A DNA stretch of 64,000 nt from an uncultured Bacteroidales bacterium. GTDB taxonomy: Bacteria > Bacteroidota > Bacteroidia > Bacteroidales > P3. The stretch spans positions 1 through 64,000 of the forward strand of contig CAMUZR010000009.1 in assembly GCA_947165255.1 (NCBI GenBank). Direction: 5' to 3'. A program made the translations under genes and the position numbers. Positions 1-8,757 of the stretch are shown here, piece after piece (the stretch's first letter is position 1; every line of letters begins with the position of its first letter). The notes beneath the pieces were generated by a model. It searched no databases. It was not told the DNA's origin and saw only the letters and a program-made list of their open reading frames with translations.

Positions 1-11
1 AAAATTCTTGC

Positions 12-19
12 TATCTTTG
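12..19 (+). promoter_or_regulatory. Promoter -7 box of the histidine kinase gene
   Basis: TATCTTTG fits the Bacteroidota -7 consensus TAnnTTTG. It lies about 95 nt before the kinase start. The matching -33 element would fall outside the window, so only half of the promoter is visible. Confidence 0.5.
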
Positions 20-107
20 CACAACAGCGTTGCACTTCGAGGTTGAATCTATACCGCCTGTGGAGTCGGTCGCACACACAATAAAAGGCACAAAAATGCG
101 TTAAGCA

Positions 108-1592
108 ATGGTTATGAAAAAGGCAAAGTGGATATTACTTTCTATCACGCTGCTTCTGGCGGGATTTGCGCTCTTTGAGATTTATAATCTTTCGGAGCAG
201 ATTCGCAAGTCGGAGGAAGAAAAGGTGCGGCTTTGGGCCAACGCAATCAGCCAGAAGGCCCAGCTGATGAACTACTCGGAGGAGTTTTTTGCCCATGTGG
301 CCCTCGACGAGCACCGCAAGATGGAAATGTATACCAACATCCTACGCTCCTTCGACCGCATGGAAGGGGGCAGCGATGCCGACTTCAGCCTGGACTATGT
401 GCACTATATTGTCGACAGTTGCGAGACGGCTATCATCATTACCAATAAGGACTCTGTCATCACTGTGCCTAGCGAGTTGGCCGGGCAGAAACTGGAAGGC
501 CCACTGCTGGAAGAATTTGCACATAACGAGCCTTTTCATTATCGCATTTGGGGAATGCCCATGACGCTGTATTACAAGGAGTCGCGCGTGTACACCGAGT
601 TGCGCGCCGTGCTAGACGGTTTTAACGAGTCGCTCCTAAACGAGATTACTAACAATAGCGTGTTTGTCCCCGTGCTGATAGTGGACAGTCTGCAGGGCGA
701 GGTGCTGGGAAGCGGCAATATACCCGAGAGTGAGTTCAACTCGCCGGAGAAGCTGTCGGACAAACTCTGCGAGATGGAGGAGGCAAACGAGCCAATCGAG
801 TTCCGCCTGGCCAACAGCAGCCGGGCCTACCTTTACTATGAGAACACCCCCATGCTGAAATGGCTCCAATGGGTGCCGCTGTTGTATGTGTTTGTTTTCT
901 TGGTGCTGATATTGGTCACTTATTACCTTATTCAGACTTCACGCAACATGGAGCAGAACCGAATTTGGGTGGGCATGGCCAAGGAGACTGCCCACCAGTT
1001 GGGCACACCGATTTCTTCGCTGCTGGCATGGACGCAATATTTAGAAGGAAAGACTTTCGACGCCAGCTATGCTGCCGAGGTGAATAAGGACATACAGCGA
1101 CTGGAGACCATTACGCACCGTTTTTCAAAGATAGGTTCCGTTCCCGAACTGCAGAATGAGAATGTATGCGCCACGATTCAGGAGGCGATAAACTACCTTC
1201 AGACCCGCGTTTCGCACAAAGTGAAGTTCGTTACAAACTATCCTGAAGAGGACATACTGGTGCCACTAAACGCATACCTTTTTCAGTGGGTGATTGAGAA
1301 CATTTGCAAAAACGCAATCGACGCCATGGACGGGAAAGGCACGTTCTCGGTGATAGTGTCGGCCGACAGCCACCACGTCTATGTGGACCTTGCCGACACA
1401 GGCAAGGGCATGCCCGCTTCGATTCAGAAGCGCATCTTCGACTCAGGCTTTACCACAAAGCAACGCGGCTGGGGACTGGGGTTATCGCTGGCTAAACGCA
1501 TCATAAATCAGTACCATAAAGGCCGTATTTATGTCAAATACTCTGTAGAGGGGCAAGGCACCGTGTTTCGCATAGTGCTGAATAGAGAATGA
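108..1592 (+). CDS. Membrane-bound sensor histidine kinase
   Basis: Inner-membrane two-component sensor that autophosphorylates a histidine in response to an unknown signal. An N-terminal membrane segment (about residues 7-25) and a second one (about 255-275) enclose a roughly 230-residue extracytoplasmic sensor region with no recognised domain. The cytoplasmic part has the H-box (TAHQLGTPIS, His near residue 295), the N-box (NICKNAIDAM, about 399), and the G-boxes DTGKGMP (about 430) and GWGLGLSLA (about 455). Two ATGs sit at 108 and 114, so the start could be either. No response regulator is adjacent inside the window, so its partner is unknown or lies upstream of position 1. A strong terminator follows. 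Confidence 0.9.
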   Translation: MVMKKAKWILLSITLLLAGFALFEIYNLSEQIRKSEEEKVRLWANAISQKAQLMNYSEEFFAHVALDEHRKMEMYTNILRSFDRMEGGSDADFSLDYVHYIVDSCETAIIITNKDSVITVPSELAGQKLEGPLLEEFAHNEPFHYRIWGMPMTLYYKESRVYTELRAVLDGFNESLLNEITNNSVFVPVLIVDSLQGEVLGSGNIPESEFNSPEKLSDKLCEMEEANEPIEFRLANSSRAYLYYENTPMLKWLQWVPLLYVFVFLVLILVTYYLIQTSRNMEQNRIWVGMAKETAHQLGTPISSLLAWTQYLEGKTFDASYAAEVNKDIQRLETITHRFSKIGSVPELQNENVCATIQEAINYLQTRVSHKVKFVTNYPEEDILVPLNAYLFQWVIENICKNAIDAMDGKGTFSVIVSADSHHVYVDLADTGKGMPASIQKRIFDSGFTTKQRGWGLGLSLAKRIINQYHKGRIYVKYSVEGQGTVFRIVLNRE

Positions 1593-1609
1593 TGCTGGAG
1601 TATATATAA

Positions 1610-1647
1610 AAGGGACTCCGTCGTGAGATGGGGTCCCTTATTGTTTT
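1610..1647. terminator. Bidirectional intrinsic terminator between kinase and rho
   Basis: Arms AAGGGACTCC (1610-1619) and GGGGTCCCTT (1630-1639) pair with one G-T position around a 10-nt loop. A T-rich run follows on the + strand (ATTGTTTTT), and TTTTATAT follows on the - strand. It sits between convergent genes and can serve both. Confidence 0.8.
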
Positions 1648-1677
1648 TGCCCCGGAGGGCAGGATATGAAGGAAAAA

Positions 1678-3762
1678 CTACTTGTCCATGGTGAAGAGGA
1701 ATTCCTCGTTGCTGCGGGTGGGTGCCATGTTTTTGAGGAGGAAATCCATAGCCTCGAGAGGTGTCATGTCGGTGAGCAGGTTGCGCAGAGCCAGAATGCG
1801 GGAGAGCATGTTCTTGGGAACCAGAAGGTCGTCGCGGCGGGTGCTGGAAGCAGCCAGGTCGATGGCCGGATAGATGCGCTTGTTGGCCAACTTACGGTCG
1901 AGTTGCAACTCCATGTTGCCAGTGCCCTTGAATTCCTCAAAGATGACGTCGTCCATCTTGCTGCCGGTTTCGGTAAGGGCGGTGGCAATAATGGTGAGCG
2001 AGCCGCCATTTTCGATATTACGGGCGGCACCGAAGAAACGTTTGGGCTTTTGAAGGGCGTTGGCCTCGACACCACCGGAAAGGACTTTGCCCGAAGCGGG
2101 CTGGACGGTGTTGTAGGCACGAGCCAAGCGGGTGATGGAGTCGAGAACGATAACCACGTCGTGGCCGCACTCGGTGAGGCGTTTGGCTTTTTCCAAAACG
2201 ATATTGGCAATACGCACATGACGGTCGGCCGGCTCGTCGAAGGTGGAGGCAATGACTTCGGCCTTGACGCTCCGCTGCATGTCGGTGACCTCTTCGGGGC
2301 GCTCGTCGATGAGAAGGACCATGAGGTAGACTTCGGGGTGGTTGTAGGCAATGGCGTTGGCCACTTCCTTCAGGAGAGTGGTCTTACCGGTTTTGGGCTG
2401 TGCCACGATCAGGCCGCGCTGTCCCTTTCCGATGGGCGTGAACATATCGATGATGCGGGTGGAGCGAGTCTCGCTGGGATGGCCGGTGAGTTTGAATTTC
2501 TCCTCGGGGAAGAGGGGCGTGAGCGATTCGAAGGGGACACGGTCGCGAATGCGGTCGGGATCCAGGCCATTGACTTCGATAATCTTAGCCATGACAAAAT
2601 AGCGGTCGTTTTCCTTTGGAGGACGAACCATACCGCGGATGGTGTCGCCGGTTTTGAGGCCGAAATTATGAACCATCTGAACGGATACGTAGACGTCGTC
2701 GGGCGAAGCCAGATAGTTATAGTCGGAAGAACGCATGAAGCCGTATCCGTCAGGGGCCAGTTCTAAAACGCCTTCCACTTCTACAACGCCTTCGGTTTCG
2801 AAAGGATAGACTGGCTTAGGAGCAGTTTCGACCTCTGCATTCTGGTTATCGCCAGATTGGGATGGGGCACCTGCCTTGCCGTGCTTACGGTCGAACTTTT
2901 TCACCCATACCTTCTTCACTGGCTCGGTGGGCTCTTTAGTAAGTTCGGCGGGTTGCACCTCGGCAACGGGCTCCTCGGCAGCAGGCGCTTCGGTTTCGAC
3001 AGGACGGCTGGAGGCTACTGGCTGCGCATTGGGGCGGATGTGTTCGCGATGTTTTCGCGCCTTGGGAGCATCGCTATCTGTTTCGGAGGCCACGGGAGCT
3101 GGGGTGACAGCTGGAGTGGCATCTTCTTGAGGCTCTTCTTTTTTTGGCTTGTCGTCTTTAGGTTCCTCGGTTGGCTGGGGGACGGGGGTGACTGGTTCGG
3201 CAGGAGCCGACTTGGCATCGGATTTCTTTGGACGGCCACGTTTTTTCTTCTGAGGGGCACTTTCAGCAGGAGCGGTCTCGGATTCGGTATTTTGAGCTTC
3301 GTCAGAGGTTGCGCTCTCGCCCCTACGGATAAGGTGGCCAGATGGGCTGACCACATCTGGCACATTGGGAATGACGGGGATTTCTAAATCTTCGATATTG
3401 ATGCCTAGGGAGTCAAGGTCGATGGGGGAAGTAATGTCTTTGTTGACTAAGGTGGTGGGGTGATCGGACTGAGCCGAGGATGCCTTACGGCTGTGTTTGT
3501 GAAGCTCGGGATTGTTCATTGAGGACTCGGCCAGGAGGGTTGGTTTGATTCTAGCACGTTTGGGACGCGATGCGGCAGCTTTTTCTTTTTGCTGCATTTC
3601 CTGCTCCTTGGTAAGGGCTTTGGGGTTCTCGGACTGTAAGGCTATAATCTTGTAGATTAAATCCTGAGGATTGAGCGTTGCGGCACCTGCTATACCTAAT
3701 TCTTTTGCGATATTGATGACTTCGACCTGTGCCTTCGCCTCTAATTCTGATTTGCTATACAT
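1678..3762 (-). CDS. rho: Transcription termination factor Rho, with long disordered N-terminal insert
   Basis: Hexameric RNA-dependent ATPase that terminates transcription. The N-terminal Rho_N helical region (about 1-45) is followed by about 270 residues rich in P, E, K, A and S, including the AT-hook-like KKRGRPKK. The RNA-binding cold-shock fold starts near residue 325 ([13 protein letters not shown]) and the RecA-type ATPase carries the P-loop [10 protein letters not shown] near 455 and [13 protein letters not shown]. At 694 aa it is far longer than E. coli Rho (about 420 aa); the excess is the insert. Long Rho inserts are known in Bacteroidota, and in Bacteroides thetaiotaomicron the disordered region drives phase separation. 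The gene ends with TAG. It has its own promoter divergent from gcvH. Confidence 0.97.
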   Translation of the reverse strand: MYSKSELEAKAQVEVINIAKELGIAGAATLNPQDLIYKIIALQSENPKALTKEQEMQQKEKAAASRPKRARIKPTLLAESSMNNPELHKHSRKASSAQSDHPTTLVNKDITSPIDLDSLGINIEDLEIPVIPNVPDVVSPSGHLIRRGESATSDEAQNTESETAPAESAPQKKKRGRPKKSDAKSAPAEPVTPVPQPTEEPKDDKPKKEEPQEDATPAVTPAPVASETDSDAPKARKHREHIRPNAQPVASSRPVETEAPAAEEPVAEVQPAELTKEPTEPVKKVWVKKFDRKHGKAGAPSQSGDNQNAEVETAPKPVYPFETEGVVEVEGVLELAPDGYGFMRSSDYNYLASPDDVYVSVQMVHNFGLKTGDTIRGMVRPPKENDRYFVMAKIIEVNGLDPDRIRDRVPFESLTPLFPEEKFKLTGHPSETRSTRIIDMFTPIGKGQRGLIVAQPKTGKTTLLKEVANAIAYNHPEVYLMVLLIDERPEEVTDMQRSVKAEVIASTFDEPADRHVRIANIVLEKAKRLTECGHDVVIVLDSITRLARAYNTVQPASGKVLSGGVEANALQKPKRFFGAARNIENGGSLTIIATALTETGSKMDDVIFEEFKGTGNMELQLDRKLANKRIYPAIDLAASSTRRDDLLVPKNMLSRILALRNLLTDMTPLEAMDFLLKNMAPTRSNEEFLFTMDK

Positions 3763-3884
3763 ATAATAATATGTGCTATGATGTTTTTGAAAAAATTGTA
3801 TGCCAATAAAATATTAATGGAACGCCTTGATTTCCAGTATTTAAATCTAGAAAATACCTCAAATCCTGACGACTTTTGATGCTA

Positions 3885-3917
3885 CAAAAATAAAAAAAAA
3901 ATCTCACATGGACAAAA
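3885..3917 (-). promoter_or_regulatory. rho promoter
   Basis: Read on the minus strand: TTTTG (3913-3917), 20 nt, then TATTTTTG (3885-3892). This matches the Bacteroidota -33/-7 layout and predicts a leader of about 115 nt before the Rho ATG. Confidence 0.65.
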
Positions 3918-3920
3918 AAA

Positions 3921-3952
3921 TTTTGTTGAATGGACTAAAATTTGTACTTTTG
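3921..3952 (+). promoter_or_regulatory. gcvH promoter
   Basis: TTTTG (3921-3925), 19 nt, TACTTTTG (3945-3952): a textbook Bacteroidota promoter 45 nt before the gcvH ATG. It lies back to back with the rho promoter. Confidence 0.75.
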
Positions 3953-3997
3953 CAGAAAATTTAAGAACAAATAAAAAACACTTAATTAAGTAATACA

Positions 3998-4375
3998 ATG
4001 AACATTCCTCAGAATTTAAAGTACACCCAGGACGACGAATGGGTAAGAGTTGAAGGTGAATTTGCTTATGTTGGTATCACTGACTATGCTCAACACGAAT
4101 TAGGCGACATCGTTTTCGTAGACGTTGACTGCGAAGGTGAGACCATCGATGGCGGCGAGGCATTTGGTAGCCTTGAGGCCGTAAAGACCGTGGCCGACCT
4201 TCTCATGCCCGTCACCGGCGAAGTGGTCGAGTTCAATGCCGACCTCGAAGAGGCCAGCTCCATTAATAACGACCCCTACGGCGCAGGCTGGATCATCAAG
4301 ATCAAACCCGCTAACGTAGCCGACATCGACGGCCTGCTGGACGCCGAAGCTTACAAGGCAAAAATCGGTGCTTAA
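3998..4375 (+). CDS. gcvH: Glycine cleavage system H protein
   Basis: Lipoyl carrier that shuttles the aminomethyl group between the P, T and L proteins of the glycine cleavage system in the cytoplasm. The 125-aa length is standard. The lipoylation lysine is K63 in [11 protein letters not shown], the typical E-S/A-V-K context. It is monocistronic here: its own promoter lies upstream and a strong terminator follows immediately. The other gcv genes are not in the window. Confidence 0.97.
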   Translation: MNIPQNLKYTQDDEWVRVEGEFAYVGITDYAQHELGDIVFVDVDCEGETIDGGEAFGSLEAVKTVADLLMPVTGEVVEFNADLEEASSINNDPYGAGWIIKIKPANVADIDGLLDAEAYKAKIGA

Positions 4376-4400
4376 TCACATTTAGGCATACACACTCTAG

Positions 4401-4436
4401 TCAGCGCCCCGTCCCTGTCGGAGCGCTGATTTTTTA
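4401..4436 (+). terminator. gcvH intrinsic terminator
   Basis: TCAGCGC (4401-4407) pairs with GCGCTGA (4423-4429), with additional inner CCG/CGG pairing, and is followed directly by six Ts. Confidence 0.85.
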
Positions 4437-4504
4437 TTCTCTCCCCCACCCTGCCGCCCTGCCCTACCAGACCATTTTCTATTGAGCTCCTGTCCGTCGC
4501 CCCG

Positions 4505-4550
4505 CAAAGTAGAAAAAAAGTGGCAAAGTAGGAAAAAAAGTGTATATTTG
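4505..4550 (+). promoter_or_regulatory. Tandem A-rich repeat and -7 box upstream of structured RNA
   Basis: Two direct copies, CAAAGTAGAAAAAAAGTGG and CAAAGTAGGAAAAAAAGTGT, lead straight into TATATTTG (4543-4550), which matches TAnnTTTG. No good TTTG is present at -33; the duplicated A-tract element may replace it as an upstream or regulator site. Predicted transcription start is about 4556-4558. Confidence 0.5.
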
Positions 4551-4551
4551 C

Positions 4552-4765
4552 AATGGATTCGGAACATATTGTTCTCAATCCATTTTATTGAAATACGAAG
4601 CGTTATGCTTTTCTTGTGTCTGAAAACGTGAGAAATTTTCGATGTAATGCAAGAAAGTATGATGGTTCGCGCAATTAGCGTGGACTGTTTGCTGCATCTT
4701 CATTACAAGGTTTTTCTCACGACCCTCAGACAAAGAAGTGGTATATCAGCACCACGCTTCTTTAT
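4552..4765 (+). ncRNA. Candidate structured RNA or 5' leader of the 4808 gene
   Basis: Three nested structures follow the -7 box. First, AATGGATT/AATCCATT (4552-4559 with 4577-4584) with inner GAACA/TGTTC. Second, a long rod: 4612-4635 pairs with 4713-4736 over 20 bp, interrupted by one small internal loop and a bulge. Its interior continues with GTAATG/CATTAC (4644-4649, 4701-4706), AAGA/TCTT and a GTTCGC...GCGTGGAC tip. Third, AAAGAA-GTGGT / ACCAC-gc-TTCTTT (4732-4763), which shares 4732-4736 with the rod, so the two compete. It could be a free small RNA ending near 4765 or an attenuator-like leader. I do not recognise an Rfam family. Confidence 0.5.
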
Positions 4766-4807
4766 TGACTGCTCTTGGGGTGCTGGAGAGTAATAATCAG
4801 TAAGAAA

Positions 4808-5506
4808 ATGAAACGATTATTGTTTGTTGTTTTTCTGTTTATTTCATACGTGAGCCTTGCTCAGGATGATGTAACCAAGTTCCTCGGTATCCCCGTTGAC
4901 GGAACAAAAACTGACATGATTCAAAAACTTAAAGAAAAGGGTTACACATACAATTCCCAATTGGATTGCCTAGAAGGTGAGTTCAATGGTTACAATGTAA
5001 GATTACATGTTGTAACCAATAATAATAAGGTATATCGAATATTAGTAGAAGACGCTTTTGGGGTGAATGAAACAGCAATCAAAATTAGGTTCAACAATTT
5101 ATGTAGGCAATTTGGACGGAACAGTAGATACTCAGGCATAAAAGAAAATCAAGAAATACCTGATAATGAAGATATCTCATATGAAATGATTGTTAACAAT
5201 AAGAGGTATGAGGCCATCTTTTATCAAACAGAAATGACCATTGATACAGATTTATTTAAAAACACTATTTTGGAGTTTGCAAAAGGGAAAATATCAGAGA
5301 ATGAATTGGCCGAACTATCTGATAGTGAAAAAGAACAGCTAGTAATGGTTGTTTTAAATGAGTATCAAGATGAGTTCAAAGAGTATTACGTGGCCAATAA
5401 TCCTTTGAAAATAGTATGGTTTACTATTGCTGAACTATATGGTGACTATCGCATCGCTATGTATTATGACAATGAGAAAAATAAATCTAATGGTGAGGAT
5501 TTATAA
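4808..5506 (+). CDS. Secreted hypothetical protein
   Basis: Function unknown. The ORF track begins at 4775, but the ATG at 4808 is preferred because it starts a clean signal peptide (MKRLLFVVFLFISYVSLAQ) just after an A-rich stretch. The mature part of about 213 residues begins with a motif like FLGIPVDGTK..MI.KLKEKGY, a pattern I associate with small secreted Bacteroidales proteins of unknown role. No catalytic motif is visible. Base composition is clearly more AT-rich than the flanking gcvH and proS. It is followed 12 bp later by a lipoprotein gene, so the two probably form one operon driven from the promoter before the structured RNA. Confidence 0.8.
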   Translation: MKRLLFVVFLFISYVSLAQDDVTKFLGIPVDGTKTDMIQKLKEKGYTYNSQLDCLEGEFNGYNVRLHVVTNNNKVYRILVEDAFGVNETAIKIRFNNLCRQFGRNSRYSGIKENQEIPDNEDISYEMIVNNKRYEAIFYQTEMTIDTDLFKNTILEFAKGKISENELAELSDSEKEQLVMVVLNEYQDEFKEYYVANNPLKIVWFTIAELYGDYRIAMYYDNEKNKSNGEDL

Positions 5507-5518
5507 TTAACAATCAAA

Positions 5519-6133
5519 ATGAAGAAAAAAATTATTATTTATACCTTGACTTCCTTTATCCTCATGGGTTGTGGTAGTAGTACTGAGAAGAAAGTGGAGA
5601 AACTATTAAAAGAAGAAATCCAAAGCACCTTGTACTATCCAGAGAGCTATGATCCTGTAGAGACCACAATTGATAGTGCTTTTTCGCCTTTAGATAATTC
5701 AATTTACTTGAACCACTTTATATTGCTAACAGAGATAAGTGGTGAATTGAAAAAATTGGAATTTAGAGCCGACAGGAGTAAGTCAAGCATGGCTATATGG
5801 GGCAATAAAGGATACTATTACTCTGATTTTGAAAGAGCACAATATCAAGAAGCAAAAAAGGAATATGACAATGTTTTGGTTCAAAAAAAGATGTTACAAA
5901 ATAAGGTAGAAGAGATTCTCTTAGAAATGCAAGAAATTGTTGAGGAAGGAGTGTATTTTATTGGTTATAAAGCAAATCACAGATATAGATCAAAGACTAA
6001 TACTGGGGAAATCACTATAAATGACTTGGTCATATTACTGGATGAAGATATAACTGAAGTAATAGCCACATACGATGCCGTCCATTATAATGGCATACAG
6101 GAAGCAATAGAGTTCATATCAAATTACCAATGA
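5519..6133 (+). CDS. Hypothetical lipoprotein
   Basis: A 204-aa lipoprotein of unknown function. The signal sequence ends in the lipobox LMGC (Cys near residue 18), so the mature protein should be lipid-anchored. The first half has a motif like TLYYPESYDPVETTIDSAFSP, seen in small lipoproteins of related bacteria. A charged helical stretch near residues 100-140 (QEAKKEYDNVLVQKKM) may form a coiled coil. It lies 12 bp after the secreted protein gene and shares its AT-rich composition, which suggests the pair arrived or is maintained together. Confidence 0.8.
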   Translation: MKKKIIIYTLTSFILMGCGSSTEKKVEKLLKEEIQSTLYYPESYDPVETTIDSAFSPLDNSIYLNHFILLTEISGELKKLEFRADRSKSSMAIWGNKGYYYSDFERAQYQEAKKEYDNVLVQKKMLQNKVEEILLEMQEIVEEGVYFIGYKANHRYRSKTNTGEITINDLVILLDEDITEVIATYDAVHYNGIQEAIEFISNYQ

Positions 6134-6235
6134 AAACTTTTGAGTGGGGAAAAACTGCGTAAATATAAGCGATAAGGACATCCTACAAGCATTCAAGACA
6201 TTGTAGCAGCCTAACTTGACATTCATTGATAAGTA

Positions 6236-6271
6236 AAAAACGTCTGCAAGCATTGGTTTGCAGACGTTTTT
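6236..6271. terminator. Bidirectional terminator between the lipoprotein gene and proS
   Basis: Perfect 14-bp arms AAAAACGTCTGCAA (6236-6249) and TTGCAGACGTTTTT (6258-6271) with an 8-nt loop. T-runs are present on both strands, as expected between convergent genes. Confidence 0.85.
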
Positions 6272-6294
6272 GTGTTATGCTATAACGAAATGGG

Positions 6295-7767
6295 TTAGTA
6301 GGCGCGGGCGAAGATGACGCGGCGGTGGGAGGGTTTGCCTGTGAGGATGCACTTGCCTTCCTCTTCGGGGGCGTCGTAGGGGATGCAGCGGATGGTGGCC
6401 TTGGTGAGTTCCTTGACCTTCTCCTCGGTCTCGGTGGTGCCGTCCCAGTGGCAGAGCAGGAAGCCGCCCTTCTCGATCTCGGTCTGGAACTCCTCCCATG
6501 TGTCCACTTTGCGGGTGTTGGCGGCGCGGAAGTCGGCGGCACGCTGGAAGAGGTTCTTCTGAATCTCCTCCATCAGGCTGAGCACGTGGTCGGCAATGCC
6601 CTCGATGGGCATGGTAATTTTCTCCAGAGTGTCGCGGCGGCAGACTTCGCAGGTGCCGTTCTCTAGGTCGCGGGGGCCAATAGCCAGACGGACGGGCACG
6701 CCCTTAAATTCATACTCGTTAAACTTCCAGCCGGGTTTGTACTCGGTGCGGTTATCGTACTTGACGGTGAGGCCTTTGGCCTTGAGGGCGTCGATGATGG
6801 GGGCGATGTGGGCGTCGAGTTCGGCCATCTGCTCACTGTTCTTGCAGATGGGCACGATGGCCACCTGGATGGGGGCCAGCTTGGGCGGCAGGACGAGGCC
6901 GTTGTCGTCGGAGTGGGTCATGATGAGGGCACCCATCAGTCGGGTGGAGACACCCCATGAGGTGGCCCAGACGTATTCGAGCTGGTTCTCCTTGTTGAGG
7001 AACTGGACCTCGAAGGCCTTGGCAAAGTTCTGCCCAAGGAAGTGGGAGGTGCCGGCCTGCAGGGCCTTGCCGTCCTGCATCATGGCCTCGATGCAGTAGG
7101 TGTCGAGGGCACCGGCGAAACGCTCATTGGGCGACTTGACGCCACGAACCACGGGCACAGCCATCCAATTCTCGGCAAAGTCGGCATAGACATCCAGCAT
7201 ACGGCGGGCTTCGGCCTCGGCCTCTTCGCGGGTGGCGTGGGCGGTGTGGCCTTCCTGCCAGAGGAATTCGGCGGTGCGGAGGAACATGCGGGTGCGCATT
7301 TCCCAGCGGACGACGTTGGCCCACTGATTGCAGAGGATGGGCAGGTCGCGATAGGATTTAATCCAGTTCTTATAGGTGCTCCAAATGATGGTTTCGGAAG
7401 TGGGACGAACGATGAGTTCCTCCTCCAGTTTTGCGGCAGGGTCGACCACCACACCAGAGCCGTCGGGGCTGTTCATCAGGCGATGGTGGGTGACTACGGC
7501 ACACTCTTTGGCAAATCCTTCGACGTGTTCGGCCTCACGGCTGAGAAAGGATTTGGGGATGAAAAGGGGGAAATAGGCATTTTGGTGGCCGGTAGCCTTG
7601 AACATATCATCCAGAGCGCGTTGCATTTTTTCCCAAATGGCATAGCCATAGGGCTTGATGACCATACATCCGCGGACGGCCGAATTTTCGGCCAGGTCTG
7701 CTCTTACAACTAACTCGTTATACCATTCGGAATAATTTTCGGAGCGCTTTACAAAATCTTTTGCCAT
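6295..7767 (-). CDS. proS: Prolyl-tRNA synthetase (eukaryal/archaeal type)
   Basis: Charges tRNA-Pro with proline in the cytoplasm. The preferred start is the ATG at 7767 ([17 protein letters not shown]), giving 490 aa, typical for this compact ProS class without the INS editing domain; the ORF track start at 7860 adds an unsupported leader. The class II motifs are visible: motif 2 around [24 protein letters not shown], and the C-terminal anticodon-binding plus ProS-C region ending in VIFARAY, the usual C-terminal Tyr. The gene is single, bounded downstream by a bidirectional terminator and divergent from the 7885 operon. Confidence 0.95.
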   Translation of the reverse strand: MAKDFVKRSENYSEWYNELVVRADLAENSAVRGCMVIKPYGYAIWEKMQRALDDMFKATGHQNAYFPLFIPKSFLSREAEHVEGFAKECAVVTHHRLMNSPDGSGVVVDPAAKLEEELIVRPTSETIIWSTYKNWIKSYRDLPILCNQWANVVRWEMRTRMFLRTAEFLWQEGHTAHATREEAEAEARRMLDVYADFAENWMAVPVVRGVKSPNERFAGALDTYCIEAMMQDGKALQAGTSHFLGQNFAKAFEVQFLNKENQLEYVWATSWGVSTRLMGALIMTHSDDNGLVLPPKLAPIQVAIVPICKNSEQMAELDAHIAPIIDALKAKGLTVKYDNRTEYKPGWKFNEYEFKGVPVRLAIGPRDLENGTCEVCRRDTLEKITMPIEGIADHVLSLMEEIQKNLFQRAADFRAANTRKVDTWEEFQTEIEKGGFLLCHWDGTTETEEKVKELTKATIRCIPYDAPEEEGKCILTGKPSHRRVIFARAY

Positions 7768-7798
7768 ATAATTAAAGTATTTTTTATTTATTTTTTCG

Positions 7799-7826
7799 TT
7801 GTTTTCAAATAAATTGCGTATTTTTG
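7799..7826 (+). promoter_or_regulatory. Promoter of the envelope operon
   Basis: TTG (7799-7801), 17 nt, TATTTTTG (7819-7826), about 59 nt before the ATG at 7885. A minus-strand TAATTTTG at 7858-7865 is the likely -7 of proS, so the gap holds overlapping divergent promoters. Confidence 0.5.
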
Positions 7827-7884
7827 CAAAATGAATTGACCCGAACTTTCGAGCCTGCAAAATTACGAAATTAATATCATATTA

Positions 7885-8736
7885 ATGAAAATCAGAGAAA
7901 AAATATTTCGCCCAGTTCTGCTGCTAGGACTTTTCATTTGTGTCTCATCTCCTGCCGTCCATGCCCAAATAGACCTCCACCTGGATACCATTGAATGCCA
8001 CATCGTGGGATTTAATTTTGGGATGAAGTTCCCCTCCTCCCTCTACTCTTTTGAAACCACGCCCGACGGTACACACAGCCAACTGGGCACTGCGGCCAGC
8101 CTGTACAAGGCTCCGTGGATGGACTACGGCATCAATGCCATATACAAATATAAAAACAACTGGCTCGTGACCCTGGATGGGAATATGTGGATAGGAAACG
8201 ACAACCTGCAAAACAGACTCGAACGCATGGGCTCGATTTATACGAGAGACAGCATAGTCATTAGCACTGGCGGATACGACGCAGTGGTGACATGTTTCAA
8301 CCGCGGACTTAGTTTCATGGGAGGGGTGGGTAAAATATTCCCTCTATTACCTGAGAAAAATCCCAACTCGGGTTTTTTTGCCCGTCTACAAGGTGGGTAT
8401 ATGTTCCAGCAAACCATTTTTAAGCTGAACCACGCACAAGCCCCTCAGCTTGACCACGATTACGCCCTACTCTATGACCACCAACGCCAAGGGTTCATTT
8501 TGGGCGAAGGACTGGGCTTTTGGTTCATGAGCAACCACGCTAACCTTATAAATTTTTATGTCGAGCTGGGTTTGCAGCAGTGCTGGAGCCATTCAACACG
8601 CGACTATACCATTGACTACCACCTGGGGCTTCAGGGAAAAGATAATAATCACTACTTTGACATGATATATTCACTTAAACTGTGCTGGATGTTCCCACTG
8701 AAAGGGCGACAGGCACATGATATTTACTTCTACTAA
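7885..8736 (+). CDS. Probable outer-membrane beta-barrel protein, function unknown
   Basis: A 283-aa protein with a signal peptide (cleavage after VHAQ). The mature part alternates aromatic and polar residues in beta-strand patterns (for example NAIYKYKNNWLVTLDGNMWIG and YVELGLQQCW) and ends in aromatic residues (YFY), as outer-membrane barrels do. No named family recognised. It is the first gene of a tight run with kdtA (21 bp later), tamL and a polyprenyl synthase, so a role in envelope or LPS biogenesis is possible by context only. Confidence 0.75.
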   Translation: MKIREKIFRPVLLLGLFICVSSPAVHAQIDLHLDTIECHIVGFNFGMKFPSSLYSFETTPDGTHSQLGTAASLYKAPWMDYGINAIYKYKNNWLVTLDGNMWIGNDNLQNRLERMGSIYTRDSIVISTGGYDAVVTCFNRGLSFMGGVGKIFPLLPEKNPNSGFFARLQGGYMFQQTIFKLNHAQAPQLDHDYALLYDHQRQGFILGEGLGFWFMSNHANLINFYVELGLQQCWSHSTRDYTIDYHLGLQGKDNNHYFDMIYSLKLCWMFPLKGRQAHDIYFY

Positions 8737-8757
8737 TACCAACGTTTAAGAAACCGA

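Noticed and set aside
1666-2766. 366-aa plus-strand ORF opposite rho
   Set aside because: It lies fully antisense to the conserved ATPase part of Rho and its translation has no recognisable domain. It arises from codon-position GC bias.
4612-4736. Assigning the structured RNA to 6S, SRP RNA or tmRNA
   Set aside because: The rod shape is compatible with a 6S-like RNA, but no diagnostic sequence of any of these families was recognised, so no name is given.
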